This document shows, piece by piece, positions 18,264 to 25,453 of a stretch of 64,000 nt of DNA. The notes under the pieces were generated by a model. It did not search any database. It saw nothing but the letters and a program-made list of their open reading frames with translations, and was not told the DNA's origin. Made by a program: the position numbers and the translations under genes. Numbering within the stretch: position 1 is the first letter of the stretch; every line of letters begins with the position of its first letter. Source of the DNA: Cyclobacterium roseum (GTDB lineage: Bacteria; Bacteroidota; Bacteroidia; Cytophagales; Cyclobacteriaceae); NCBI RefSeq assembly GCF_010119225.1, contig NZ_WNKF01000006.1, forward strand, positions 242,098 to 306,097, written 5' to 3'.

Positions 18264-18482
18264 ATGGAAAAGGTTAAATTATTCTTCCAGGAAAGCGCCT
18301 TCGGCGTTTGTTCAAAATTAGGAGAAAAACTTCATTTCCCAATTGACAGCATCCGGTTGTTTTTTATTTACAGCTCCTTTATCACGCTGGGCTCTCCAAT
18401 CATCGTATACGTGAGCCTGGCCATGTTAATGAAACTAAGAACTTATTTCAGAAGGATGAACAATCCCATCCTTTTTGATTAA
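18264..18482 (+). CDS. PspC-domain small membrane protein
   Basis: A 72-aa protein with FGVCSKLGEKLHFPIDSIRLFFIYSSF, followed by a hydrophobic segment and a basic tail (LMKLRTYFRRMNNP). The GVxSxLGxKxxxxxxxIRxxF pattern matches the PspC domain found in phage-shock and stress-response membrane proteins. Its stop overlaps the convergent stop of the glycosyltransferase by 4 bp. It is divergent from the TPR lipoprotein, so the two may share a regulatory region. Confidence 0.75.
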   Translation: MEKVKLFFQESAFGVCSKLGEKLHFPIDSIRLFFIYSSFITLGSPIIVYVSLAMLMKLRTYFRRMNNPILFD

Positions 18483-19492
18483 TCAAGGGCTGTGAATTTT
18501 CGTTTCCCTAATAAGTAATAGTGAAAAATAATGGAGAAAACGGGCGGCGTTTTTTCTGAACGCACGTTCTCTGCCCGGATCAGACTTCCGGGTGCTTTTT
18601 TCTTTTTTTGATACCAAAAGTCACGATAGGCCCTCACTACTGCCTTGCCATGTGCAGGGCCACTACCAAACCAAAGATGTATCGCCGCAGCCGCATCTAA
18701 AAAAACCCGTAAAAGGAAAACGCGCCAAAAACCGAGGACGGTCAGGTTTGCATACAGCATGAAAAGGCTATTCCGGAAATTCAGGTACGTTTTAAATGGA
18801 TTAGTTTGCGCCAATGTCCCTCCTCCCAGGTGGTAAACGGTGGCTTCCCTGCAATGGTGAATTTTAAATCCGGAATTCCGCCATCGCCAGCAAAGTTCAA
18901 TTTCTTCCATGTGCGAAAAATAGGCCGGATTGAAGCCTCCGAAATCGTGAAACAATGCTGCCCGAACGCAAAAACAGGCCCCGGAGGCCCAATCTATTTG
19001 CAGGGATTGGTCGTATTGCCCGCTATCCTTTTCCAGACTATGCAAAATCCTTCCCCGGCAATAGGGATAGCCCAGGGAGTCCAGGTAGCCTCCCGCTCCG
19101 CCCGCATAGTCAAAGTAACCTTTCTGCCTAAGCGAAAGAACCTTGGGCTGGCAGGCCGCAACTCCGGGCTTACCCTCCATGTAACGCACTAGTGCCAGGT
19201 CCCAGTCTTGTTGGACCTCCACATCCGAATTTAGCAACAAGTAATATTCGTATTGACCACAAATGGATGCCAATCCCAGGTTGTAGCCTTTGCTGTACCC
19301 GTGATTATTACCCAGTAGCACCAGTTTTATATCCGGAAAATGGGCGGACAGGTAATCAATGGATCCATCGGTACTGCCATTATCTACTACTATTATTTCA
19401 TAGGAAGAGTGATGAACTACCTGGGAAAGGTACTTTTTGAACATGCCTTTCCCATTAAAATTCAAAATGACAATTGCGGCTGTTTTCATCAA
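18479..19492 (-). CDS. glycosyltransferase family 2
   Basis: A 337-aa GT-A fold protein. The N-terminus is AAIVILNFNGKGMFKKYL, the acceptor-binding region is YEIIVVDNGSTDGSIDYL, the metal-binding motif is YYLLLNSDVEVQQDW (a DxD-like NSDVE), and WASGACFCVRAALFHDFGGF, then HMEEIELCWRWR, form the catalytic base region. The C-terminal 70 residues hold hydrophobic segments (LFMLYANLTVLGFWRVFLLRV), so the enzyme is membrane-associated. It resembles rhamnosyltransferase-type GT2 enzymes that build surface polysaccharides. The start overlaps the ybaB stop by 4 bp (ATGA), so the two are translationally coupled. Confidence 0.87.
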   Translation of the reverse strand: MMKTAAIVILNFNGKGMFKKYLSQVVHHSSYEIIVVDNGSTDGSIDYLSAHFPDIKLVLLGNNHGYSKGYNLGLASICGQYEYYLLLNSDVEVQQDWDLALVRYMEGKPGVAACQPKVLSLRQKGYFDYAGGAGGYLDSLGYPYCRGRILHSLEKDSGQYDQSLQIDWASGACFCVRAALFHDFGGFNPAYFSHMEEIELCWRWRNSGFKIHHCREATVYHLGGGTLAQTNPFKTYLNFRNSLFMLYANLTVLGFWRVFLLRVFLDAAAAIHLWFGSGPAHGKAVVRAYRDFWYQKKKKAPGSLIRAENVRSEKTPPVFSIIFHYYLLGKRKFTALD

Positions 19493-19821
19493 ACCATGTT
19501 ACCAAAATCCATTCCTGGAATGTTGGGCATCATTCCAGCGGTAGCCGAGCTCATTTTCTCCTTTATTTTCTGATCAATGTTTTCCAATGCTTTATTGGTG
19601 GCCGCCACGATCAGGTCTTTCATCATATCATGATCCTTCTCATTTACCAGGGATTTGTCTATCTCCATATCCAGCACTTTTCGATGCCCGTTGACCACCA
19701 CTTTTACCATGCCCGCTCCAGCTTCTCCTTCTGCTTTTAGATGAACGAGTTCTGCCTGGGTTTCCTTTATTTTCGCCTGGGCCTCTTTTACTTTATTCAT
19801 CATGTTCATGAAATCCATCAT
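19489..19821 (-). CDS. YbaB/EbfC-family nucleoid-associated protein
   Basis: A 110-aa protein of normal YbaB length: N-terminal helix MMDFMNMMNKVKEAQAKIKE, central beta strands MVKVVVNGHRKVLDMEID, and a C-terminal helix DLIVAATNKALENIDQKI. YbaB-family proteins dimerise and bind DNA with little sequence specificity. A TATATTTG -7 box lies 23 bp upstream on the minus strand. The glycosyltransferase follows with a 4-bp overlap; the usual neighbours dnaX/recR are not here. Confidence 0.9.
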   Translation of the reverse strand: MMDFMNMMNKVKEAQAKIKETQAELVHLKAEGEAGAGMVKVVVNGHRKVLDMEIDKSLVNEKDHDMMKDLIVAATNKALENIDQKIKEKMSSATAGMMPNIPGMDFGNMV

Positions 19822-19844
19822 ACGTTCTTCTTTTAATAATTTTA

Positions 19845-19852
19845 CAAATATA
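19845..19852 (-). promoter_or_regulatory. candidate -7 box for ybaB-type gene
   Basis: Minus strand TATATTTG (TAnnTTTG), 23 bp before the ATG at 19821. No clear -33 element. Confidence 0.4.
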
Positions 19853-20032
19853 ATGGATAATCTAACGAAGCTCCCTTTCCTAAGTTGATACTTCTCTCAA
19901 AAATGGGTCAGTTGTCCGGGGCTAAACCCTGAAGCAAATTCGAAAAAAGTTTTCCAAAAATAAAACCTCATGCGAATCGTTTCCGTTTTTAAAACAACTA
20001 ACTCCCATTGTTTGAGCTAATTACATACCAAC

Positions 20033-20326
20033 ATGACAACACTCGAAAAAGAAATGGTAACCATCCAAAAAGAAAAGGTTCCCACCCTGCTTTTTTCTCA
20101 AAGAGAGGTGGTGACCGATCCCGAAGCCAAGAAATTACGGTTACTTGAATTGCAAAAGTCACAAATTCTAGGCAATATTTCCCATGCGAAAGTCTGGATT
20201 TATTTCGAAACGGCCGAGGGGCAGACCTATCGGATAAATACTACCATATGGGCAGTAGGAGAAAAGTTCATCTCGCTGAAAGGGGGTATCACCATCCCCA
20301 TTTCGTCCATTTTCAAAATTGATTAA
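20033..20326 (+). CDS. conserved hypothetical protein
   Basis: A 97-aa protein with no signal or TM segment. The N-terminal half is charged and helical (MTTLEKEMVTIQKEKVP, DPEAKKLRLLELQKSQ); the C-terminal half is beta-rich (AKVWIYFETAEGQTYRINTTIW, GEKFISLKGGITIPISSIFKID) and looks like a small barrel. No family is recognised. It converges on hisS with an 8-bp gap. Confidence 0.65.
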   Translation: MTTLEKEMVTIQKEKVPTLLFSQREVVTDPEAKKLRLLELQKSQILGNISHAKVWIYFETAEGQTYRINTTIWAVGEKFISLKGGITIPISSIFKID

Positions 20327-20334
20327 GCTGGGTC

Positions 20335-21714
20335 CTACCTTTCTCCTTTTATTCTGGAGATCGCCTCTTCCAGGCTGAGGGTCTCTTGCTTGCCGGTTTT
20401 CATGTCCTTTAAGCTGAGCGTTCCTGTGGCCAGTTCTTCCGATCCCAAAACACCCACAAAAGGAATGTTTTTTTTGTCGGCGTGGTTGAATTGCTTCTTA
20501 ATTTTGGCCAGGTCAGGATAGATTTCAGAAGCGATACCTGCCTTTCTAAAGGCAGCCAGGAACTTCACGCCCTGTTTTCTTTCGTCCTCCCCAAAATGAG
20601 TCAGGAGGAGTTGTGTACTATCCGGTTGCTGTTGCGGAAAAAGGTCTAACGCATCCAGCACGTCATACAGCCGGTCCACTCCAAAGGAAAACCCTACACC
20701 GGAAATATCCGGCAATCCGAATACGCCCGTAAGATTATCATAACGGCCACCTCCACTTACAGAACCGATTCCTACCCCCCCCACTTTTACTTCAAAAATC
20801 GCCCCGGTATAGTAAGAAAGGCCCCTTGCCAATACCGGATCCATCTTCAGATAGTTTTCGTCCTCACCCAACAGGGAAAGATACGAAAGTACCTCTTCCA
20901 GTTCATCCAATCCCTCTGTTCCCACGGCACTCGGTGCCAGATACTCCCTCAAAAAGACCAGCCACTCGCTGTTGCTACGTGCTGGCAGATCCAGAATGGG
21001 GGCCAAAGCGGTCAAAGCCCTTGCTGGAAAGCCTTTTTGTGAAAGCTCTTCCTCCACTTTTTCCCTGCCAATTTTATCCAACTTATCGATGGCAACGCAT
21101 AATTCACTTTCCTTACCGGCTTCTCCTGCCACTTGTGCGATGCCACTTAGCACCTTGCGGTTATTTATATGTATGGTGTAATCGCTCAAGCCAAAAGCGG
21201 CAAATACCCGTTTGATCATGCTGATAATTTCCGCTTCGCAAATCAAGCTGTCCGTTCCTACCACATCGGCATCGCATTGGTAAAACTCCCTGTAACGGCC
21301 CCTTTGAGGCCTGTCTGCCCGCCATACCGGCTGCATTTGAAAACGCTTGAAAGGGAAACTGATCTCATTCTGGTGCATGACCACGTACCGGGCAAAGGGT
21401 ACCGTCAGGTCGTATCGCAAACCCTTTTCCGCTACTAGCGGAAGCACTACGCCTTCTCCTTTATTAAATTCTGTTTCCGAGACCTTTTTCAAAAACTCCC
21501 CACTATTCAACACCTTAAACAAAAGCTGATCCCCCTCATCCCCGTATTTGCCGGTAAGGGTGCTTAGATTTTCCATGGCCGGGGTCTCTACCTGGTCGAA
21601 TCCAAACAGACGGAAAGTATCTTTAATGGTATCCAAAATATAATTCCTCCGGGCCATTTCAGTTGGGCCAAAGTCCCTCATTCCCTTTGGTATGCTTGGT
21701 TTTTGTTTGCTCAT
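20335..21714 (-). CDS. hisS: histidine--tRNA ligase
   Basis: A 459-aa class II aminoacyl-tRNA synthetase. Motif 2 is FQMQPVWRADRPQRGRYREFYQCDAD; the histidine-specific loop follows as ARGLSYYTGAIFEV (HisA motif, LxYYTG), then GSVSGGGRYDNL (HisB) and GVGFSFGVDRLYDVL (motif 3). The N-terminal KPSIPKGMRDFGP and DLTVPFARYVVMH fit. The C-terminal anticodon-binding domain (SEIYPDLAKIKKQFNHADKKN) is complete. It charges tRNA-His in the cytosol. The promoter box TAACTTTG lies 16 bp upstream. The divergent neighbour is the 48-aa basic protein gene. Confidence 0.97.
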   Translation of the reverse strand: MSKQKPSIPKGMRDFGPTEMARRNYILDTIKDTFRLFGFDQVETPAMENLSTLTGKYGDEGDQLLFKVLNSGEFLKKVSETEFNKGEGVVLPLVAEKGLRYDLTVPFARYVVMHQNEISFPFKRFQMQPVWRADRPQRGRYREFYQCDADVVGTDSLICEAEIISMIKRVFAAFGLSDYTIHINNRKVLSGIAQVAGEAGKESELCVAIDKLDKIGREKVEEELSQKGFPARALTALAPILDLPARSNSEWLVFLREYLAPSAVGTEGLDELEEVLSYLSLLGEDENYLKMDPVLARGLSYYTGAIFEVKVGGVGIGSVSGGGRYDNLTGVFGLPDISGVGFSFGVDRLYDVLDALDLFPQQQPDSTQLLLTHFGEDERKQGVKFLAAFRKAGIASEIYPDLAKIKKQFNHADKKNIPFVGVLGSEELATGTLSLKDMKTGKQETLSLEEAISRIKGER

Positions 21715-21730
21715 GGGCTGGAATTTTCCG

Positions 21731-21738
21731 CAAAGTTA
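21731..21738 (-). promoter_or_regulatory. candidate -7 box for hisS
   Basis: Minus strand TAACTTTG (TAnnTTTG), 16 bp before the hisS ATG at 21714. Confidence 0.4.
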
Positions 21739-21835
21739 TAAATAATACAGGATTGAAAGCCTTGAATCTCCTTATATTTAAGGATATCAACAAACTTCTT
21801 TGAGGAGAATGGGGTGTTTTTCAGGATATTTTTTT

Positions 21836-21843
21836 TACCTTTG
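21836..21843 (+). promoter_or_regulatory. candidate -7 box for the 48-aa basic protein gene
   Basis: TACCTTTG preceded by a run of eight T, ending 39 bp before the ATG at 21883. This is an exact TAnnTTTG match. A TTTG at 21799 is too far away to be a good -33 partner. Confidence 0.55.
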
Positions 21844-21882
21844 CCCTTCGATTTTAGAAAACAACATAAATTATAAGATATC

Positions 21883-22029
21883 ATGGCTGTTACTACTTTA
21901 AAAAGAAAGTTAAGGAGAAAAAGACAGGCGCAAAATGCCAGAACTTTGAAAATCAAACAATTGAATGCTAAGCCCGTCATCAAAAACGTGGACGTGGAGG
22001 AGATCAAAAAAGAATTCTCTAAAAAATAA
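21883..22029 (+). CDS. small lysine/arginine-rich protein (48 aa)
   Basis: ATG at 21883, stop TAA at 22027-22029. The protein begins MAVTTLKRKLRRKRQAQNAR and continues TLKIKQLNAKPVIKNVDVEE, then IKKEFSKK; about a third of residues are Lys or Arg. It has its own promoter box and a strong terminator, so it is a real transcription unit. I recall similar short basic proteins in other Bacteroidota but know no assigned function. The charge and size would suit RNA or ribosome binding (inference). It is divergent from hisS. Longer opposite-strand frames here are shadows. Confidence 0.75.
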   Translation: MAVTTLKRKLRRKRQAQNARTLKIKQLNAKPVIKNVDVEEIKKEFSKK

Positions 22030-22041
22030 AAACCTGAGATT

Positions 22042-22069
22042 AACCCGACGAATGTTGGGTTTTTTTTTA
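22042..22069 (+). terminator. terminator of the 48-aa protein gene
   Basis: AACCCGAC (22042-22049) and GTTGGGTT (22054-22061) pair over 8 bp (one G-T) with a GAAT loop, followed by a T run, 13 bp after the stop at 22029. The T run overlaps the last codons of the convergent phosphoesterase gene. Confidence 0.9.
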
Positions 22070-22567
22070 CAATTTCCCCCTTTTTCCCAGTTCTACCACA
22101 TTGAGATTTTTTATCTTCCCATCCAATTCGAAAGTCAATAGGGTTTTTACCTGATGAAACCCCTGATTGCCCAGCGCACCGGGATTCATATACAAACAAC
22201 CCAGAGCCTTATCAAATACCACCTTACAAATGTGAGAGTGTCCACAAACAAACAGGTCAGGCTGTAACCTTTTTATTTTAGCTTTGACCCCTTTTGCATA
22301 GGCAGGAGGTTTCCCTCCGATATGGAGCATCAGTACCTTTACCCCGCCAGTTTCGAAAAACAGCTCTTCTTCAAGCTGCCTACTCAGCTCGTAATCGTCA
22401 ATATTTCCATAGACAATCCGCTGAATGGGCCCGGGAGGAAGTTTGGTCAGTACTTCGGTATGGCCCACATCACCTGCATGCCAGATTTCATCCGCTTGCC
22501 GGAGTATCTCCAGCGCATTGTCCGGCAAATCGCCGTGGGTGTCACTAATTAGTGCTACTTTAATCAT
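22067..22567 (-). CDS. YfcE/MJ0936-type metallophosphoesterase
   Basis: A 166-aa protein from the ATG at 22567; an upstream ATG at 22603 is rejected because a full promoter (TTTG-N21-TACCTTTG) lies between them. Motifs for two metals: IKVALISDTHGDLPD (D-H), WHAGDVGH (GD), IVYGNIDDYEL (GN-D), LMLHIGGKP (H) and VCGHSHICKVVF (GHSH). Members of this group hydrolyse phosphodiesters in the cytosol. The gene is convergent with the 48-aa protein gene and divergent from pdhB. Confidence 0.87.
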   Translation of the reverse strand: MIKVALISDTHGDLPDNALEILRQADEIWHAGDVGHTEVLTKLPPGPIQRIVYGNIDDYELSRQLEEELFFETGGVKVLMLHIGGKPPAYAKGVKAKIKRLQPDLFVCGHSHICKVVFDKALGCLYMNPGALGNQGFHQVKTLLTFELDGKIKNLNVVELGKRGKL

Positions 22568-22571
22568 GCTA

Positions 22572-22604
22572 CAAAGGTAGAAACTTAACGAGAAAGCCTC
22601 CAAA
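22572..22604 (-). promoter_or_regulatory. Bacteroidota-type promoter of the phosphoesterase
   Basis: On the minus strand, TTTG (22604-22601), a 21-bp spacer, and TACCTTTG (22579-22572) match the -33 TTTG / -7 TAnnTTTG consensus. The box ends 4 bp before the ATG at 22567, so the transcript would be leaderless or nearly so. Confidence 0.65.
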
Positions 22605-22753
22605 CCCTTCTTGCCCGGGGATACTTAAAAATAACCTACGGAAAGACACATGGGCCGCAATGCCTGTAAAGGCAGATTCCAGGAATTAAACATCCTTAAA
22701 CATAACCCATGCTTGGTAATTGTAAGATTCCTTTCTATTTTTACGACGATAGA

Positions 22754-22761
22754 TAATTTTG
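22754..22761 (+). promoter_or_regulatory. candidate -7 box for pdhB
   Basis: TAATTTTG (TAnnTTTG) ends 7 bp before the pdhB ATG at 22769; a weak -33 candidate TTTC lies 18 bp upstream. As with the divergent gene, this predicts a very short leader. Confidence 0.4.
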
Positions 22762-22768
22762 TGAATAA

Positions 22769-23749
22769 ATGAAAGAAATACAATTCAGAGACGCAATAAA
22801 GGAAGCCATGTCCGAAGAAATGAGACGCGACGAAACCGTGTTTCTTATGGGCGAAGAAGTAGCAGAATATAATGGTGCTTACAAAGCCAGCCAGGGAATG
22901 CTGGATGAATTTGGCCCGAAACGCGTCATCGATACGCCCATTTCGGAGCTTGGTTTTTCAGGATTAGGTGTGGGCGCGGCCATGAACGGGCTGAGACCCA
23001 TTATAGAATTCATGACGTTTAACTTTTCCCTCGTGGCAATGGATCAATTGGTCAACTCCTCGGCAAAGATGAGAGCCATGTCCGGAGGTCAATATACGGT
23101 CCCAATCGTTTTTAGGGGTCCTACCGGAAATGCAGGACAGTTGGGAGCCACCCACTCTTCCAACTTTGAAAACTGGTTTGCCAACACACCCGGCCTAAAA
23201 GTAGTGGTCCCTTCCAATCCCCACGATGCCAAAGGCTTACTGAAAGCTTCGATTAGAGATGACAATCCAGTTATCTTTATGGAATCCGAAGTGATGTATG
23301 GCGATAAGGGAGAAGTTCCCGAAGGTGAGTATCTGCTTCCACTTGGAATCGCAGAAATCAAACGAAAAGGAGATGACGTAACCCTGGTGTCCTTCGGGAA
23401 AATGATGAAAATCGCTTTTGAAGCTGCGGACCAGCTAGCCAAAGACGGAATCATGGCAGAGGTTATTGACCTGCGTACCGTAAAGCCTATTGACTACAAA
23501 ACGGTACTTGAGTCTGTCAAAAAGACGAACCGCTGCGTGATCGTCGAGGAAGCCAATCCGGTAGCCTCCATTTCTACCGATCTGGCCTTTACCATTCAGC
23601 GGCATGCCTTTGACTACCTGGATGCCCCGGTACTGCGAGTCAACTCCATGGATATCCCACTGAGTTACTCTCCTACCTATATTGAAGCTACCTTGCCCAA
23701 TGTAAAGCGTACTATAGAAGCCGTCAAATCGGTTACTTACCAAAAATAA
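22769..23749 (+). CDS. pdhB: pyruvate dehydrogenase E1 component, beta subunit
   Basis: A 326-aa protein of E1-beta length. It begins KEIQFRDAIKEAMSEEMRRD, with FLMGEEVAEYNGAYKASQGML (a Glu contacting thiamine pyrophosphate), then DTPISELGFSGLGVGAAMNGLRP, EFMTFNF, GPTGNAGQLGATHSSNFENWF and VIFMESEVMYG. The C-terminal domain has VIDLRTVKPIDYKTVLESVKK and IVEEANPVASISTDL. It forms an alpha2beta2 E1 enzyme, converting pyruvate with lipoyl-E2 toward acetyl-CoA in the cytosol. No E1-alpha gene adjoins it; in Bacteroidota pdhA and pdhB can be separate. It ends in a clear terminator. Confidence 0.95.
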   Translation: MKEIQFRDAIKEAMSEEMRRDETVFLMGEEVAEYNGAYKASQGMLDEFGPKRVIDTPISELGFSGLGVGAAMNGLRPIIEFMTFNFSLVAMDQLVNSSAKMRAMSGGQYTVPIVFRGPTGNAGQLGATHSSNFENWFANTPGLKVVVPSNPHDAKGLLKASIRDDNPVIFMESEVMYGDKGEVPEGEYLLPLGIAEIKRKGDDVTLVSFGKMMKIAFEAADQLAKDGIMAEVIDLRTVKPIDYKTVLESVKKTNRCVIVEEANPVASISTDLAFTIQRHAFDYLDAPVLRVNSMDIPLSYSPTYIEATLPNVKRTIEAVKSVTYQK

Positions 23750-23775
23750 TTCACCGTTCTTTTCTGAACCAGCAA

Positions 23776-23801
23776 AAGCAGCCCTTCCGGCTGCTTTTTT
23801 T
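23776..23801 (+). terminator. pdhB terminator
   Basis: AAGCAGCC (23776-23783) and GGCTGCTT (23789-23796) form a perfect 8-bp stem with CTTCC loop, followed by T7; 26 bp after the pdhB stop. Confidence 0.92.
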
Positions 23802-23963
23802 GTATTATAGTGGATTTCTATATTGTTTTTTTAGGTTTTTTAGAATATTCCGGTACCCAGAAGCCGTTTCGGCACGCTTTGTCATGGTTTTTGTGCTGTT
23901 GTACCGGGGATTTAACGAAACCCCCAATAACTATAAATCAACAAATTACCATAAAACCAACAA

Positions 23964-24497
23964 ATGATGCGTACAATAAATAAAATAGGAATTCTTGCAT
24001 TGATCGTAATCGCGGTAGCTTGCTCCTCGGATAAAGAAGACCGCTATATCTTTGAAGCGGAACGGGTGGTGGATACCGAAACGGGAGACGAATACTACTT
24101 GAAAAGCCCGGACACCATGACCGTCGTGCATATAGACGGTGTGTCCGAACCTGTAACGGTTAGCAGTACCCCTTTTGCCGGAAGCGAAGAACTGGAAAAA
24201 ATGATGGACCGGTACATGGAAACCCTGCAAAAACGGAAAGATTCCCTGCTGGAGCAGGAAAATGAACGGATTCGTCAGCAGCGGGAAGAAAGGTATGCCG
24301 AGTACAGTGACGACGAACTGATGGAACGATTTAATACCTTGCACGAAGAGGATGCTAATTTTGAGCAGGAGATGGATATTGTGGCCGAATTGGTCCGTCG
24401 GGAGGTAGTTTTAGAAATAGATGTGCCTGAAATTTTGGAAATTGATCCGGAAGATATTGATATGAATATCGATTATCAACCGGAAGAAGATAATTGA
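23964..24497 (+). CDS. acidic hypothetical lipoprotein
   Basis: A 177-aa protein with a lipoprotein signal (ILALIVIAVACSSD, Cys near residue 20). The mature part is strongly acidic and contains a long helical stretch (residues 75-145, EELEKMMDRYMETLQKRKDSLLEQ type, then RIRQQREERYAEYSDDELME), likely a coiled coil; the C-terminus is Asp/Glu-rich (EIDVPEILEIDPEDIDMN). No family is recognised. It is monocistronic, with its own terminator. Confidence 0.7.
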   Translation: MMRTINKIGILALIVIAVACSSDKEDRYIFEAERVVDTETGDEYYLKSPDTMTVVHIDGVSEPVTVSSTPFAGSEELEKMMDRYMETLQKRKDSLLEQENERIRQQREERYAEYSDDELMERFNTLHEEDANFEQEMDIVAELVRREVVLEIDVPEILEIDPEDIDMNIDYQPEEDN

Positions 24498-24506
24498 TAC
24501 AAATCC

Positions 24507-24531
24507 AAGCGCCCAAATGGGCGCTTTTTTT
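24507..24531 (+). terminator. terminator of the acidic lipoprotein gene
   Basis: AAGCGCCC (24507-24514) and GGGCGCTT (24519-24526), perfect 8-bp stem, AAAT loop, T7 tail. Confidence 0.93.
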
Positions 24532-24617
24532 ATCTTTATATTAGCGGATATAGCGGATTCTTAGCGTGCCTCGCGGTTACCAACTATTTTTATAATCGCA
24601 AAAAAGCATTCGACCCG

Positions 24618-25130
24618 TTAGGGAATGCGAAGCACCAAATCGGCATTCAGACCAGCAGCCAATTTCTGTGCCTGATCAATGGTTTTATCCCGATCTAAAT
24701 AAACAAAGGAAAATAAGGCAAGAGATGCTGTTGAATAGAGCAACGTTTCGAATTCGATTACATTCCCTGATAGCGTTGGGCTTATTCCATTTGGTGTATT
24801 CGAAATCCTTTTGTGGGCTGAAATAACTTCTACTGTCAAAATAGCCGGGAGCGCTGTCCAATCACCAAATTTGAAACCGCAAATGGAATAATAGTCTTTG
24901 GTCCGCTTTCCTGAAAAATCAATAAGCGTTCCTCCGTATGAGGAAACGATTACGAGTCCAAGAAGTATTGCCCCACCTCCTACTGCGAAAACCCTTTCCA
25001 AAGGATTTTCTATGCTGAAAAAGACAGAACTAATCAGGACTACCAAACCCGCCATTATTAGCAGTGAGCCCAACAGATGGCGGCCAGAAATCAGATTTCG
25101 CCGTTTAAAATGAAAGGTATTCATCGTCAT
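24618..25130 (-). CDS. hypothetical membrane protein
   Basis: A 170-aa protein from the ATG at 25130, which overlaps the stop of the upstream Cys-rich gene as TAATG. Two hydrophobic segments lie near residues 20-40 (LLGSLLIMAGLVVLISSVFF) and 48-66 (VFAVGGGAILLGLVIVSSYGG), followed by a soluble C-terminal part with a short basic GKRTKDYYSICG and FKFGDWTALPAILTVEVISAH. No family is recognised. The coupling with the Cys-rich gene suggests a linked function. Confidence 0.6.
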   Translation of the reverse strand: MTMNTFHFKRRNLISGRHLLGSLLIMAGLVVLISSVFFSIENPLERVFAVGGGAILLGLVIVSSYGGTLIDFSGKRTKDYYSICGFKFGDWTALPAILTVEVISAHKRISNTPNGISPTLSGNVIEFETLLYSTASLALFSFVYLDRDKTIDQAQKLAAGLNADLVLRIP

Positions 25131-25336
25131 TAACAGCAATTTGCACCCGCCTGTATGGGAGGACACTTTATTGTCCCATAACTACAGTAGACACAACAGT
25201 CGCCTGGTTTTGGCTTTACTAATTCCCTACAGTTTTCGCATTCATAAAAAAAGTCACAGGCAGCTGTGGGCATGGTTTCTTCTTTCTGATGTCCGCAATT
25301 CGGGCAAGTGACAATTGATTGTAGAATGATTTTCAT
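25130..25336 (-). CDS. small cysteine-rich protein with GDCCVYCSYG motif
   Basis: A 68-aa protein from the ATG at 25336 (MKIILQSIVTCPNCGHQKEE). It has CPNCG, FFYECENCRELVKPKPG, GDCCVYCSYGTIKCPPIQ and a CC at the C-terminus, with eleven Cys in all. The pattern CPNCGH..E.MP..AC.FFYEC..C..L.KPK.GDCC.CSYG..KCPPIQ is a known short zinc-ribbon-like family seen near metal resistance genes (from memory). It is probably metal-binding. Its stop overlaps the next gene's start, so the two are translationally coupled. Confidence 0.75.
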   Translation of the reverse strand: MKIILQSIVTCPNCGHQKEETMPTAACDFFYECENCRELVKPKPGDCCVYCSYGTIKCPPIQAGANCC

Positions 25337-25453
25337 TTCTAACCAGCTAGTTTTCAAGATAATGGATTTTGGATTCAGCAAAGGTAAGCCATTTTTTACC
25401 GAGGCGCAGGACCTTAAATTTCATCATCCTAAACCTATTGGAATAAGGCCCAT

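Noticed and set aside
21711..22199. 162-codon minus-strand frame
   Set aside because: It overlaps the 48-aa gene, its terminator and hisS; the product is unlike known proteins.
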